The notes: generated by a model not told the origin, from the sequence alone. Counted from the stretch's first letter, positions 29,431 to 43,011 are shown. The stretch is 64,000 nt of DNA from Loxodes magnus (GCA_946699065.1 CAMPDV010000016.1:1550001-1614000); one strand, 5' to 3'. Program-made: numbers and translations.

Positions 29431-31112
29431 CTAAGATTAATCAAGAGATTGAATAAACTTAATAATGAATAGGCATTTTATAGTATAGAGCTGATTTAAT
29501 ATACATCTAGTTTATAATTTAAATCTTAGCAAATAGTAATGAATGAAGCTAAAGTTAGAGGTAATTAAGCCTTTATTAATCATAATATCTTATTCAAATA
29601 GACTAATCATTTAATATTACTTCTTTGCATAAAAATCTATCATTCTACTTAAAGTTATAGGATTAGATATTAATCTAGCTATCATGCATTAAGCTTTAAT
29701 GTATAGGTCATAGTATTAATAACGAACTTAAAAGTTTTGGTTATTGTAAGTTCTACTCTTTCTATAATATAGATATAATTAATAAATTGTAAAGTTAGTA
29801 AAATACTAGCAGAATATAAATAAGGCTAATAGAAATTAACAAAAGGCAATCCTAATATAAATAGTACAATTACTTAAATGGAACTGTCATACAGCACTAG
29901 ACTAAATTATAGAAATGTAAGTCTTTTATCAGATTTTTTAATTAGTAAGTATTATATTTTATATAGTCTAGCATTAGAGAATCAAAAAAGTTGCTTCTTT
30001 ATTTATCTATGATTTAATTTTCTGGCTAAGATTCTATAGTAGCGACTATAAATTAAATGAAAAGCTAGATAAATAAAAATGACATCTAATGTTATAAGGA
30101 ACTTCAATATAACCCCTGGTTTGATTGTTATAAGTTTAAAGCTTAATTTAAGATTTATTTACATAATTACGATATCAAATGTACAAACTAATGGAGGTAT
30201 TTAAAAGGTGAATAAGGTTTAATAAGCTTATAATGAGAAAACTAAGTTATTACTTATAATTTGCTTTAATCCAAAAAGAATTCCTCTAAATAACCCATTA
30301 ATTAAACTAATTTTACTCGAATTATAAAGTTTGATTTTAGTAAGAGATTCATGATAATAGTACAGATATAATTCTAAAAATAGAAACTTATAAATAAATA
30401 AGACAAAATTAATAAAGATAGTTAGCAAAAAATTAAAAAGAATCAGACCAAAATCGCTTATCTAGTACTTCAGTAAAATAAAGCTAGTGATATTATACTT
30501 ATTTGCCATTTGAAGGTAAAATTAAGCATTCTAATTAATATTAGCCTTTTTCAATATTTATCTAGCATTTGCATCACAATTCTTAAACCTGTTATAATAG
30601 ATGTATTTAAATTAAAGAAATAAAATGCTTAATGCATTGAAATTATAATATAGACAAGCAAATTTAAATAAGGAAAATTCATAAATTTGAGCATATAAAG
30701 CTATTTATTTCAATAAGTACTTAATTTACAATTATTTTCATCTGTTCTTATAAATAATTTATCTAGCTTTTGATACTATTGCTTATGAATTGAATGCCAA
30801 AATTTAAAATAGAAAGATATTATTTTATAAGAGAAATAGAAACTCAAGATATCATTTGTGGGAATTGGGAATAAATTGAATAAAGACAATAAGAAAAAAT
30901 TGATAGATGCTAAAGCTTAAAAGTACTAAGATAAAAGCTAAATTAAATTGAAATTTAAGCTTTATTTATTAAATTTTTAATTAATTGATAGTTTGCAATA
31001 AAATATAATGAGTTATTAGTGATTTTGCTATTAAATAAAAAGAATTAATTATTATTTTCTTGTAAAAAGCATGATTAAGTGAAAGATAAAGATACCTTTT
31101 AAGATAAAAAGC
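29431..31112. other. intergenic, no gene seen
   Basis: About 1.7 kb, AT-rich, with no frame of coding-like composition on either strand. Confidence 0.45.
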
Positions 31113-32235
31113 TCACAACTTATTTTCCAATTTTCTTCTCCATTATTTTTAAAATTTTGTCTTTCAATTTAATACGTAACTACTAATCCTCTTGCTTCTA
31201 AAGTTCTTCTTCCTAACTATCTGTTTGCTAATTTTTATCTTTTGCTTTCTTGGTTTTTAGCAACTTAATGAATTTATTAATACAACATTTCTTGTGACTA
31301 TGTTAAGCCATTTGTATTTTTATTTAGTCAATAATTTCATCTGTTTTTGTTTAAATTTTACTAATTTCCAAGTTTTCGTTGTTTCGATATCAGTCTATTT
31401 GCTAGACGACTATTCTTTCAAAATTCTTTTTATAATGTTGTAAGCAGCTTATTTTGTGAAATTTATGATGATCAAAATCAAAGAGATATTAAGTACCTTT
31501 ATTTACATTTTATATATATTAGTAAATTGTTTAAACGCTTTCTCCCATTTAGGTAGCTAAGTCCTGCTTTACTTTTGTTATTATTCTTTCTTTTTTATCT
31601 TCTTTACAAGAAATTTACGAACAATATTTTTAAATATTTTCATTGAAATTTTCAATTAATTTATTAACTTCACATATTAGCCTTTCTCTTTTTCTATAAG
31701 CGATTAATTTATTTGAGGTAGTTTTTTTTTATTGTTAAGGAGAATCTTCTTAATTTTATTCTTGGTTATTAATTAATTAAATTTAAACTTATCTTTATCC
31801 TTTAAATTCTTAAGGGTCATTTTATTAAACTACTTATTAGACCTTTTATTATTCATTCTTTTAAACCTATTCTTAGATCTTTTATTTTACGCTTTATTAG
31901 ATATTTTAATTAACTTCCTAATTATCTTCTTAATATTAAATTGAACTTATTTTAATGGTAAGTTCATTGTCATATCACATATTGTGTCTTATGAAGTTAT
32001 AGCCTTTCAGTGGTACAACCCCTTCTATTGTCATAGTTTTATCTAATTATTAAAGTTCAATCACTTATCCATCCTTAGCGAATCCAACTTCTTTTAAATA
32101 CTATACTATTTCTATCAAATTTATTGAATTGCTTGTGTAAATCTTAGGTGTGATACGAATCCTATACTCTCTTTCACATCTAATTACCTTTATGTAAAAA
32201 GAAACCTCTAGATCAACAGTTATTTATCGTTCCAT
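31113..32235 (-). CDS. Gln-rich helical protein, function unknown
   Basis: The start MERQITVDLEVSFYIKV (ATG 32235) leads into a compact ~85-residue N-terminal part, then a Gln-rich linker (about 31950-31730). A long charged region follows (LIAYRKRERLICEVNKLIEN; FDFDHHKFHKISCLQHYKKN; ENLEISKIQTKTDEIIDQIK) and a Glu/Lys-rich tail. One frame runs throughout. However, the nearest TGA (31115-31113) is in another frame, so either a last small intron (candidate GTAGTTACG...GGAG, 46 nt) or a longer C-terminus ending at 30844 is required. The N-terminal part may be a small globular domain, but no family was recognised. Confidence 0.6.
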
Positions 32236-33601
32236 ATTTTAAAGAAATTAGATTTAAAATAATAAATAAAGTATGCAGTTGACTACAATTTAAAGCATCT
32301 CTATTGTTATAAATATGATTATAAATCAACTTCCAATCTTCTTCTATTCGAATATTCTTTGCTTTTATCAAATAATCTTATGCTCTTATTATTTTTACTA
32401 ATTTCCGAACTCTTTACTTTTCATGCTATCCTATAACTGCTAATTGAAAGTTAATATTCTGCTCTTAATTAAGCAAATTTATCTTGGTGGTAGAAGAGTA
32501 AGATAAATAATAAACTAAAGAGATTTAGCAAAATTAAGCATTTAATTAATATTATGCTAAGTAGTTTAAATTAAGCATATCCCTTTTAGTAGCTATTTAT
32601 AATAAGGATATTCATTTATTTAAGAAAAGCAATTTAAATATATTAATTAAGCAAGTACATTAAGAAAATAATTAAAAATAGGATTTTTATTTATTTGACT
32701 TTTTGAGAAAAGTAGACAATGTTTATTGTTAAAACAGTATCCTGAATGTTTAAAAATGAATCTTCGTTTATACATTTTAAGTAACTTAAAAAACAAGTAA
32801 GATATCTCATCTATTTTATAGCAATCCTCTTGGGTTTGATTATTAATTATTTATTAGCAAATGATTTAAACTTTAGATTCTTCATACCTCTTCTATTTAA
32901 ACAAAATAAGCACACTTTAGTTTAAATAGAATTATTTCAATATTGCTAGCTGTTCTTAAGAATGATATTATAAATAAAGAGTAAAATTAGCTTCATTTAT
33001 TTCTTATTTTTCATTCTCCTTTCTAAAAGAATATTTGCTTTCATATATTATTATAGATTTAAACTTAAGATGATTAATGATTAAATTAGCATTAGTTAAC
33101 TTTGTTAGTTAAAGAGTAGTTAACACTTAACTATTGAATTATTATCCAGATGTGATCAGAATTGTGGCAAATATTATTATTTATTTGAATGGATTTATTT
33201 AAAATGTCGTTAATTGCGCTGTATTATGTAAATAGTATCCTCATGCCTCCTAAATTTTAAAATCCCTAACTCAGTTATTAATCAATAAGCTAAGATTAAG
33301 TCTGTGCTATTCTTATAAATCTCAAGCTAAATATTGTTTTTAAAGGCTGTTTTTATTTAAAACTATCAAGATTTTTATTCTTCTACTTTACAATTTCAAG
33401 TTTAGTACTTGAAAGATAAGCTTCCTATTAAACAAACTTATTTAGATTTATGTTTAGTGAAATGTAACATTGCACCAAATATGCATTTTCTAGATGATTG
33501 CTCATTGAAGTAATAAATATTAGTCAATATACTAAAAGTTATAATTCTTTAAAATGCTTTCTGCTTCTTAATCTTTTCAATCAGCCTAATTATATATAGC
33601 C
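32236..33601. other. divergent intergenic region
   Basis: Separates a minus-strand gene and a plus-strand gene, so it should hold both promoters. No gene or repeat recognised. Confidence 0.45.
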
Positions 33602-35769
33602 ATGTCTGATGGAAATAATATTGAATAGGAAATTTATAAGAAGTAAATAGATTCTTTAGTATGCTCAACTATTCGTTTATTTGTATAATTAGAATTATAG
33701 AAAAATCAGAGAAAATGGAAAGTAACAAAGCAACAGAAACTTAATAAGAAAGACTAGAAGAGAAAAAGAAAAAATCACCATAATTTTATTCATCAAATCA
33801 AGGTAAAATGATGTAAGGTAACAAAAACAACATCTCTATAATCTAATAAGAGAATGGGTCCGCATGTAAGTAATAACGAAATAAAGAAAATTCTTACCAA
33901 GCAGGATGATTTAATTACATTTTTTGGAGAGAATAAGAGAACTAATGATTGACATTGAATAACTGAAGTTAGAAATTACGTACTTAAAGTAAGATACTTG
34001 TTCAAAATAAAATCTTTTAACAGAGAAACAGCTTTAACGTTATTCTTAAAATAACTAAAAAAAAGAAGATCCAATTGTTACTGAAGAAATTAAGACTGAT
34101 ATTATGATTAATTAATAGAATACTTAAGCGGAAATTTAAAGAACTGGGATAACGAAAGGATTGGAAAAATTGGAAAGCTTGATTCTTTCAAAAACAAGCA
34201 ACATTTATTATCAAGAGGTACTAAATTTAAACTAAAAGAGTTTTTTGACGTCTTTAATTGCAAGAATTGCTTCTTTCAATTATAGACATTAGTAAATGTT
34301 TTTAAATTGTTTTTTAATCTTGTTTACATCTCATCATTTTTCTTTAATTAGTTCTTCTTTCTATTCATCTTTAGCTTCTTCCTTTTTTGCTTTCTCCATT
34401 TCTAGAATCTCAAGTCTCCTTGTCATTAGCTTCTTATGAAATATTTTGATCTATAAGTCTAAATACTCCAATTTAGATCTTGAAAATGAGTTTAGATATT
34501 CTTGATCATATAGTATAAGGCACCTTAAGTCATAATTTCCTATCTTTTCCGATAATAAATTCATTATATTGGAATAGTACACACATTTAAAGATATGCTC
34601 GAAAGTTTCATACTCTCCACACATACAATAGGGATTATAATGGGGTAATGACGATCTTAAAGATCCTTACGAAAATTATAAGTTTAGGTTCTAAGTCTAT
34701 ATATACCGATAATTTCTCGTCTATACTATTTGTTTAATTTCGTATAAGTAATTTGTGGAAATTGTTAAAGATTGCCAAATTATTCAATATATACTTTAGC
34801 TGTTTTCATTCTCATAAATTTTTTAGTAGCTACTTTGTAGAAATATTGTTGTATTTTGTCTCTTATATGTTTAGTAAAAGTTTTAAGATTGGTATTATTC
34901 TATTAATTCTACAGATCGATATTATAAAGGTCTGATAATTGCTACACTTAATCGTAGTATTGAAATCCTTTTTTCCATATATTAATGAAAAGAGAGCCTA
35001 TTGTTGATCTTGGAAAATCAATATTTTCTTATTTCATTTTATATTAGAATCTGAAGAATTTTATACCCATAATGTGCTTAAAGGGTAATCAATTCAGGTT
35101 TATATAACATGATTCATTAAATGTTGAAGTTGCTACTTAAAAAGCTTTTCTTGAAATTAATCTCATGCTTGGTTCTATTCTGTTCAGAACTCCAGTTACT
35201 CCTTTTTGAATACTTCATGGTACTAAGTCTCCTCCATATTCTGCTTTAGGTAATGTAAAAAGTCTACATAAAGTTTTAAAATGTCAAGGAGTTACATTCT
35301 TATATCTCATCAGTAAAAAACAGCTTTCTTCATTGCAGCTATATATTTGAATGCAACTTCTTTGCAATGGGGATTCAAATTCTTCTTCTGATGTAGAATA
35401 ACTCCTAAATATGTTACTTGTTCTTTTTAAGTAATTGGTTAATTTCCTAACCATAAATTTAAAGTTTATTACTTCTGATTTATTATCAAGAGGTATTGAT
35501 ATTATTAACAGAATTTAATAAAGCACTATTATGGCTATAAAAGACTTAAAAGAAAGAGCAATAAAGGACCTGAAGAGAATTAGCCAGATTCTGCATAAAA
35601 TCATCATTATCTACAAAAAATTGAATACAAGATAGATCTTAATGAGACTGAAATAGAATGGTACTATCCACATAAAATACGGTAGAGGAATCCAACTTCA
35701 ATAAAAAATAGATAGCATGATTTGGCTGAAATTTTAAGGAAAGCAAAAAATTATTAAACTTTTAGTTGA
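33602..35769 (+). CDS. coiled-coil protein gene interrupted by a LINE within an intron
   Basis: Best model: exons 33715-33869, 33887-34217 and 35512-35769 (247 aa, all phases consistent). It has a 17-nt intron (33870-33886) and an intron whose 5' splice site GT is at 34218 and whose AG is at 35510-35511. An alternative start MSDGNNIEQ at 33602 needs a further 53-nt intron. The middle is a coiled coil (ERIRELMIDIEQLKLEITYL). The C-terminus KIDLNETEIEWYYPHKIRQR ends at TGA 35767. Without the LINE and one target-site copy, the third exon joins through a 19-nt intron (35493-35511) of the size usual here. With it, the intron is 1294 nt. Whether the gene is still expressed is unknown. No family is recognised. 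Confidence 0.62.
34203..34220 (+). repeat. 18-bp target-site duplication, left
   Basis: atttattatcaagaggta, identical to 35478-35495; together they bracket the LINE exactly. The unit contains the last exon bases and the first three intron bases (CAAGAG|GTA). Confidence 0.9.
34221..35477 (-). mobile_element. 5'-truncated LINE (non-LTR retrotransposon) insertion, copy B
   Basis: 1257 bp, oriented opposite to the host gene and bounded by a perfect 18-bp target-site duplication. Reading the minus strand from 35477, the end of a reverse transcriptase is visible (QVTYLGVILHQKKNLNPHCK, the YLGV block before the thumb). The post-RT region and a terminal CX1CX6-7HX4C-type finger (CMCGEYETFEHIFKC) with a charged tail follow. 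The frame shifts at about 35315 and before the finger, so the ORF is dead. The 3' UTR is shared with the relic at 6371-7453. Truncation inside the RT domain is typical of target-primed reverse transcription. Confidence 0.9.
35478..35495 (+). repeat. 18-bp target-site duplication, right
   Basis: Second copy of atttattatcaagaggta; the original 19-nt intron (35493-35511) begins at its last three bases. Confidence 0.9.
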
Positions 35770-37988
35770 TAGTAATAATAATAGTACAATTAGATTTAAT
35801 TTATAAATTAAATTTTTAAGCATTACCAGGAAATATAATATAGATCCTTTGACACTATAAACTTCTCTTAATGAATATCTTAAAAAATAAGAATAATAAA
35901 GCAATCAAATAGAAAAAAGCCTTAATAATAAGAATAACATTAAAGAATAGCAAATCTACAATAAGATTTAAAATCACAAAGATTAAGATGGAAAATTAGA
36001 ATAAATACTAAGTAAAAAAGGCAAAAATTTAATCCTTTAATTTCCATCTATTTCTATCTTAAGAAATTTATAAGCTTCTTAGTGAGCAAATTTAAAAAAT
36101 ATAATATTAAAAAAAAAGCGAATTAGCAGCATTATGAATAAGTCTACTATTTTACTATTTTATAGCTTTATTATACAGTTGAATAAAATGTATTATTATT
36201 AAAAACTTAAATTTATATTTTCCAATTCCAAATTTAATTTTTACATTCTTTTATTTCTAAATTTGTCCAAAAATTAAACTGCTTTACTTTAATTGCTATT
36301 AATTATATAATCATTTCTGAATGAAACAATAGACTTAACGTGATCTCTAAATAAGGTCTCACTATACTTTAAACTCGCTTACATAAGATTGAGAATTTTT
36401 TAATTATTGCTCAATACCTTAGGATGTTTGAACTATAGGTTTGAAAGAGTAGAATTTATGTAGGTGGGTTCAAAACTTATCATAAGGCCAAAGCTAAATA
36501 CCAATCAGTAAAGCAAATTGGACATGATATGAAAATTATAAATTAAATATCTTATAATTCCATAAATTAAGCAAATACAGATGCTTATAATAAGAAATAG
36601 CTTTTTCTAATTAATTTTTGGTTGAAAGACTTTGAAAGTGCTTAATTTTCATAATATTATAACTTTTAATTTATTCCTCTAGTATTTTCAACTTTTTTAA
36701 TTTAAATTTTAGATTTAGAAAGCAAATGTAACAGATACATAACTTAAAAAAGTTACCAAATGAGTTAATGATGAGTTTTAAAATGGTATATAGATTAGAT
36801 AAACAGACAATAAAAGTGATTATAAGTATTAGATCTATTATATAGTAAATTTCTATTACATATCATGTTAATATTTATTAATGTTATAATCGCTATCTTT
36901 AATATAGAATATGAAATACCTTAATACAACAAATCTGATTATTATCCAATTAATATTAAGAAATAGCTATTTATTTATTGATTCATCTTATTTGAAGATG
37001 ATGTGTTCACTAATTTAATTTAAAAATAGTATTTCTATTTTCATAGTGGCACTAAACTAGCTAATTATTATTTTATTTCTTTTTTCAAAAATAGAAAAAA
37101 AGGGGATTAAATTAGAAGCTTTCAATATGGTTTCTGAAAGTTGATTTCCTGATATATAATTATTTTAGAATGCTATGCTAATTTAAAGTATGAAACCTTT
37201 AATCTCTTACTAAGTATCTAAGCAAATAATGATAAATCTTTACTTATGAGTTATTAAATAAGCTCTGCTAGTTAAGATACTAATATTTAAATCATTTTCT
37301 TAAGTTGGAATCATTAATTTATATAGTTAAGTAATAGTTGCTATTCCAAAGACTTGATGAGAGTAAATAAAAAAAGGTATGGAATATAATAATTATTTAA
37401 GCTAAATCTCATAACTAAAGTATTATAATTAGGATATAAAGATAGTGTAGTGATAGAATATGCTTTAATTTATTTAAATCATATATAATTATAATTCAAT
37501 AATGGAATTAGTCAGTTCTTTATTTTGATGACCGAAGTAAACTAAATTTTGAATATTTTATATTTATAAACCTTGCTTCATTATTTGCTAAGAGGTATCT
37601 TTTATATTTATTCTTGCATAATTCTTAAAATTTTTGATAATAATAGACTATTTGGAAAATAATAATGACAAACTTAAAAATACTGAAATAAATAATATTA
37701 TAGCTTAGTTTTGTTTTAGACTTCTTCTTCAAATAAATTTATTTCACCATTAGTTTATATGATCTCTTTTGATATTTTTTAATGTTATTACAAAGTTAGC
37801 AGAATAATCTACTAATGCTTCAGTATAAAGAGTACTTGGACTCAAATAAGAAAATTAAATCAGCATTAATTATAGCTAATTTTACTATCCTTATAAAAAA
37901 CTAAGATATAAGCTTAATATGAAATATATGTATAAATTATTTAAATTAATAGACTTGAAAGACCTAATACTTTAATGCTGTTTATAAA
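35770..37988. other. intergenic between convergent genes
   Basis: About 2.2 kb, AT-rich. A few open stretches just after the coiled-coil gene (to ~36100) are Gln/Asn-rich but have no start and chance-level composition. Nothing else seen. Confidence 0.45.
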
Positions 37989-38583
37989 TCAATCTTCGTC
38001 ACTACTTAAATCTTCCCATGGATCATTGCCTCTTCGTCTCATTACTCGATAAAACTCATCAGGATTTATTAAACCGTCATTATCTCTATCAGCTTCTTCT
38101 ATCATTTCTTAAAGCTCTTAATCTGTCAAGTTTTCTCCTAGTTCTTGTGCGACTCTTTTAAGATTTCTCAAACTAATTTTTCCAGTATTGTCATCATCGA
38201 AGAGTTTAAATATTTTCATAATTTCTTCTCTACTATCTTTGGCTGGCTAAATTTAAAAAGCTTACCATTCTAGGTGCTGTAATTTATACGAATTCCTCGA
38301 AATCTACATTATTTCTTAAATCTTTTCCCATATCCTCATAAATTCTTCTAAGTTCCTCCTTTTTCATTTCAAATCCCAAAGCTCTCAATGCTGCCTTTAA
38401 CTCCCGCACATCTATTTATCCTGAATGATCTGTGTCAAATAAATTAAAAGCTTCCCTGAGTTCAGCCATTTACTCTTCTGATAGCACCTACTATTTCTTA
38501 GCAATCTTTTTATAATTTGAGTAAGAAGATTCTTTCTAAGTAAATCTGGAAGGCGGAGTTTCTTATAAAGCTTATTTGTACAT
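37989..38583 (-). CDS. centrin-like EF-hand protein
   Basis: 191 aa in exons 38583-38266 and 38246-37989, split by a 19-nt intron (GTAAGCTTTTTAAATTTAG) at a phase-0 site between APRM and PAKDSREE. Centrins are Ca2+-binding proteins of basal bodies and contractile fibres, abundant in ciliates. Four EF-hands can be traced. EF1 (DTDHSGQIDVRE) and EF4 ([12 protein letters not shown]) have intact loops. EF2 ([12 protein letters not shown]) is degenerate. EF3 ([12 protein letters not shown]) lacks the terminal acidic residue. The linker [20 protein letters not shown] is the centrin signature. A ~35-residue basic/Gln-rich N-terminal extension precedes EF1. Stop TGA 37991-37989. Confidence 0.95.
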
Positions 38584-38747
38584 TTAAATATTAAGCAATA
38601 AGAAAATAAGCCTATTAAATAAACTAAACTCCCTTTTTTTTCTTTATTTTCATATCTATCAAAATAGATTTAGATTTTAATACTTTTTGCTTTAAATAAT
38701 CTATAACAATTAATAAATAAAAGAAAAAGTTAAATAAATAAGCTATA

Positions 38748-40841
38748 TCATATTCCTTCTTTTTCTAAATATGTCTTATAATCTTACCTTGATCTAAGAG
38801 ATGAGCAATTTATTGTATTTTATCCTTCTAACTTTAAATTACAGTATTCAGTCTGTCTACTTCCTATTACATATCTTATTCCTCGTTGTTCATTATTCTA
38901 TTTGTCATCTCTTTTTGATTTTGATTTATCTGATAATCCTATTATATATTCTGACTATTTAATGACAACTTTTGCAAATTTTAATACTGTTTGACTAAAT
39001 TTTTAATTCAGTTTCAAATTATCTTTAAATTAGGCTTCTGTTTGATTTCTTAAGAATTTTCCATTATTAAATTCTAAAGTTTAGCAATAAATTTTTTTAC
39101 TCCATGTATACCTTCTATCGCTTGTTGAGCTTCTTCTAATTTAGGAATAATATCCTATATATTGTCCAAATTTAGAATTTGTAAAGCTTATTTTATTATT
39201 TGAATTTCTTAATGAGTCTTAAAATTAGTCTCATTTACTTTAGACTATCCTTTAGGACTTTTTAATTACTTTTAATTCTTAGAATTTTTTAAATTCGGTG
39301 CCTAATTTTTTTAAGTGTACTGATCATCTTATAATGATTCTATTTATTTTCTACATTTCTATAGCTTTTATTATAAATCTTCTACTTATATTTCAAGATC
39401 TTATTTAAGTAACTCTTACTATCTAAACTATTTTTAAGAAGGGCGTTAAGTAAGCTCTTCTTAGCATTTTTCATATTGCTTCCTTAGCTTTAAAATTTCG
39501 CTTTGGCTTTCTATTTGAGTATCTTTTAGATTTTATTTGACTTTTTGAATATCCTTTTAAAACTACTATTCTTAAAGCTATCTTTTTACTTCGCAGTTTT
39601 ATAATTTCTAAGTAGCATCTTATATTTTATCTAGTCGGTCTTATGCAATCTTTTTATTTTATTTTAAAGATTCACTAATTTCGTTAATTTCTTTTTCCAA
39701 TTACTCTACTTTTACTTCTTTCTGTTTAAGTTTTTACTATAGATATTAGTTTTCCTAGTTTAGTTACTTATTTTCATTTTCCTATATAAAAATTAATTTA
39801 AAAACTTACAGAACTTAAGACTTTAACTTTTAGTTGCTAAATCTTTTCTTATAACACAAAATTTTCTCTTTCCTGCTTTTTGATTTCTAATTATAGTTGC
39901 TGAAACTCGTTTTTTAGCTCTGATTGACTATTTTTAAAGTTCTTTTCGATATTTATTCTAAGTTGGTCCTAGCTTTTCAATAATTACTCAGTTTCTTTGA
40001 GTTTTATTTTTAAATTTTCGTTTTAAATTTAGATTTAATTTTTTAGTTAGTCTGTTTACTTATTAAGAGCCTGTAGTTAGTTTATCTTTTAGTCACGTTT
40101 TTGAATCTCTTCATTTTTAATTTCATATATCTAGTTTTGAGCTTCTTCTAACTACTTACATAGATCTGCTTAAAGCTTAGACATGGAGTTTATTATCTCA
40201 TCTTTTCTTTTGCTTTTTTCAAGTAAAATCTCAAAGTTATTATCCTTATTGAGAAGTTTATCTTCATTAGTAGATTATAAGTAACTTAAGCTAAGAGAAT
40301 TCTTTAATTAATTCTGCTTTTGTAACTAAGAAGCTGAAAGTGTTCTTGATAACTCTTAGTTATAAATTTCGTTTAAGTCTTTTAACCTTTCAGTTTAGTA
40401 CTTTTATTCTCCACGAAAGCTTGTACTTAAGAAGAGTTAGTTCCTTGGAGAATCCATTCGTTGATTATTAAAATTTTAACTTTCCAAAAGCTGTTTTTCT
40501 GCTACGAAATCAGAAGAAAATTTGCTATGATGTTTAAAACTTAATTGACTGCTAAACTCTTCATTCTTTACAAAATCTCTACTAGACTTTTCTTTTTTAA
40601 AGTCAGTCAAATGTTCTTGCTCCTAAAATTAAGTTTAAGAACAAAACATATCAGAGCCATACTAGTCAAATTCTCTATTTTCTAGTAATTTATTTAAATC
40701 TGCTTAGTAGGTAGAATTAGGTGAGGTTAAAGGGTCAAGAGACTAAAATAACGGAGATTAAAATTGCTATAAAGAGTCACTTAGTTTTTATAAATTATCT
40801 TTAATATTTCCTATCTTTTACTCTATATGATCCTCAGACAT
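38748..40841 (-). CDS. long coiled-coil protein
   Basis: 680 aa in three exons (40841-39810, 39781-38788, 38764-38748). The introns are 28 nt (GTAAGTTTTT...TATATAG) and 23 nt (GTAAGATTATAAG...TTTAG). The second intron sits four codons before the stop and, once removed, exposes TGA 38750-38748; unspliced, the frame would run on without a stop. Residues ~60-180 are Ser/Asn-rich; from ~185 to ~500 it is almost continuous heptad repeat with abundant Gln, Lys and Glu. A short tail helix follows. Such proteins are usually cytoskeletal or basal-body scaffolds. Its 3' end lies only 164 bp from the start of the centrin gene on the same strand, but shared function is speculation. Confidence 0.85.
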
Positions 40842-43011
40842 TTCTTCCTCTTAATAAATGTAGCAAATTTTAAATTATGTAAAATACTCTCTTCTCTATA
40901 CTTTGAAATTCTTCTTTTTTCTGATCTATTTTTAATATAAATTAAAAGTCTTATGGTTATACAAAGCTATTTACCTACTTTTTATATATGCAACCCATTT
41001 ATTATATATCTCTTAATACTTGCTTTTAACTATCAGCTTAAAATCAAATATCTAGATTATATATTTATTGATGTCTTATTTAATATAAATGAGTAGCTAA
41101 GGATTATGATGCTTTGTCCATTTTAATTAGCATTAAGTTTAGGTTTAAATACTCCTATTTTTATTAACCTGATATTTAGCTTTTACTTATTGTTCCATTT
41201 GATAGTTAATGTTATTTTTTCTCCCTATAATGAGGCTATTAAGAGTATAATTACTAATTCAAAGAAGTACTTAGACTAAATCATTGAGTAACTAGATTTG
41301 CTAATAGTAACTTTTTTCTAGAGTTATACTTTGTAGACTTAATGAATATTTAGAAATTCATTTCTACTCTTTTAACATCATCTTAAGCACTTGTCTCTGC
41401 TTATAATAAATTAAATCTCTTCATCTCATTTTCTATAAATCAACTGGCAACTTATTCTATATAGTAAAGCAGCACTCTTAAGTATAAAAGTCTTAATGAT
41501 TGCTTAATGTTATTTTATTCTTTCAATTTATCAAATAATAATTGAATGCCTTAGTTAAATATATCATATCTATTAGTTTTACTCTTTTTATTTTTACAGC
41601 TTTACCAGAGAATTATTATCTATATACTATTATTAATGCTTAGTTAAGCAATAAAGACTATAGTTGCTTAAGTATCTTATTTCAGATTAATTTTGAGGGT
41701 TTTTATAGTAAGTTTAATGATATTGATATCATAAGCATTTGATATGTTAAACATTTATAAAGATTTGCCTTCTAATTTTATAAAGGGAGATACAAACTTA
41801 CTTTAGCTTCTTATTTAAAAATCTATTAATTTGCTCTTAATTTATATTCAAGCTGTACTTCTTAGTAATCACTATCTTCCTTACCATTCTTTCAAATGCT
41901 TTAAGCATAACTTCAATTTAAAGCTTTTTTGATTGTAGAAAGAAGCAGATTATTACCTTTAATAATAGTTTCATTAAGTTCTAGTTTATATATATATATT
42001 AGCTCTCAATTAAGAATAGATTGGTAAAAGTATAATATTTCTCACAATCAAAGGTATCATTTAGGTGCTTAATTAGAATCGAGCTTTAATAGCTATATTC
42101 AATCTATAATCTTTACTATATTAAGCATAAAACTTAACTATTTAGAGAGCAAACGATGCTCAAAGCTATTTTCTTCTACAAACTTTAGCTTTTTCTCAAA
42201 GAAAAACTAGTTTCAAGTGACTCTTTAGTTAATTAAACAGTATAGGCAAAGTAATTAATGAATTGAAGCTAAAATACATAAGAGCTTAATGTTATAATAA
42301 TGAAATTCTTAGCTTCTATTAATATTAATTAGTAATCTAAAGCAATATTTTATTCTAGCTTACATTAGATTCAATTCTATTTAATTAGGATAATTAGTAA
42401 AGAATGGAAAGTCTAAGAATAAGATGTAACTGATTAATATATAAAGATTAAACAAGGCTATATTGGAAATTAATTAAAGCTCCCTTCTAAAAAGCTACTT
42501 TATTATACTTGCTACAATATATAAAAAAGCTACAGTAAGAAGCAAAAGCGAATTTAAAGTTAAATAATATCCATTTAGGTTTAATAGAAGGAATTAATTA
42601 AATAGTTAATAACTAAATAAGAGCATCTTGGGATTAACAAGCTGTTCTAATAGCATTTATTTAGCTAATCCATTAGATTGGTAATTTAATTATTATCAGA
42701 TGCCTTTCTTTAGAACTATAATATATCTTAATCACATGACTCTAGTTCTCTTTAGTTAGATTTATATATAAGTTATTCATTAGATTAGCTTGTAATATTT
42801 TAGTGTATTTACTCTTTATAAATAGGGAATTTAGTAAATATGATTAAATAAATTAAGAGCTGGTAGATATTGATGAAGTAGCATATGATATTTAAAAGTA
42901 GAGGTAAAGGTAGAATAAATTAGTAAGTGAAGTATCAGTTAGAATTTAATTTTCTTAATGATTATGCTTGGAATTTAAATTTTATAGTCTAATTTAAAGA
43001 ATTAGAAATAA
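40842..43011. other. divergent intergenic region
   Basis: About 2.2 kb between a minus-strand and a plus-strand start. AT-rich, including a short (TA)n run near 41990. No gene seen; both promoters must lie here. Confidence 0.45.

Noticed and set aside
31809..31833. Possible 25-nt GT-AG intron in the Gln-rich gene
   Set aside because: It appeared necessary only after miscounting a run of nine A; with the correct count the frame is continuous without it.
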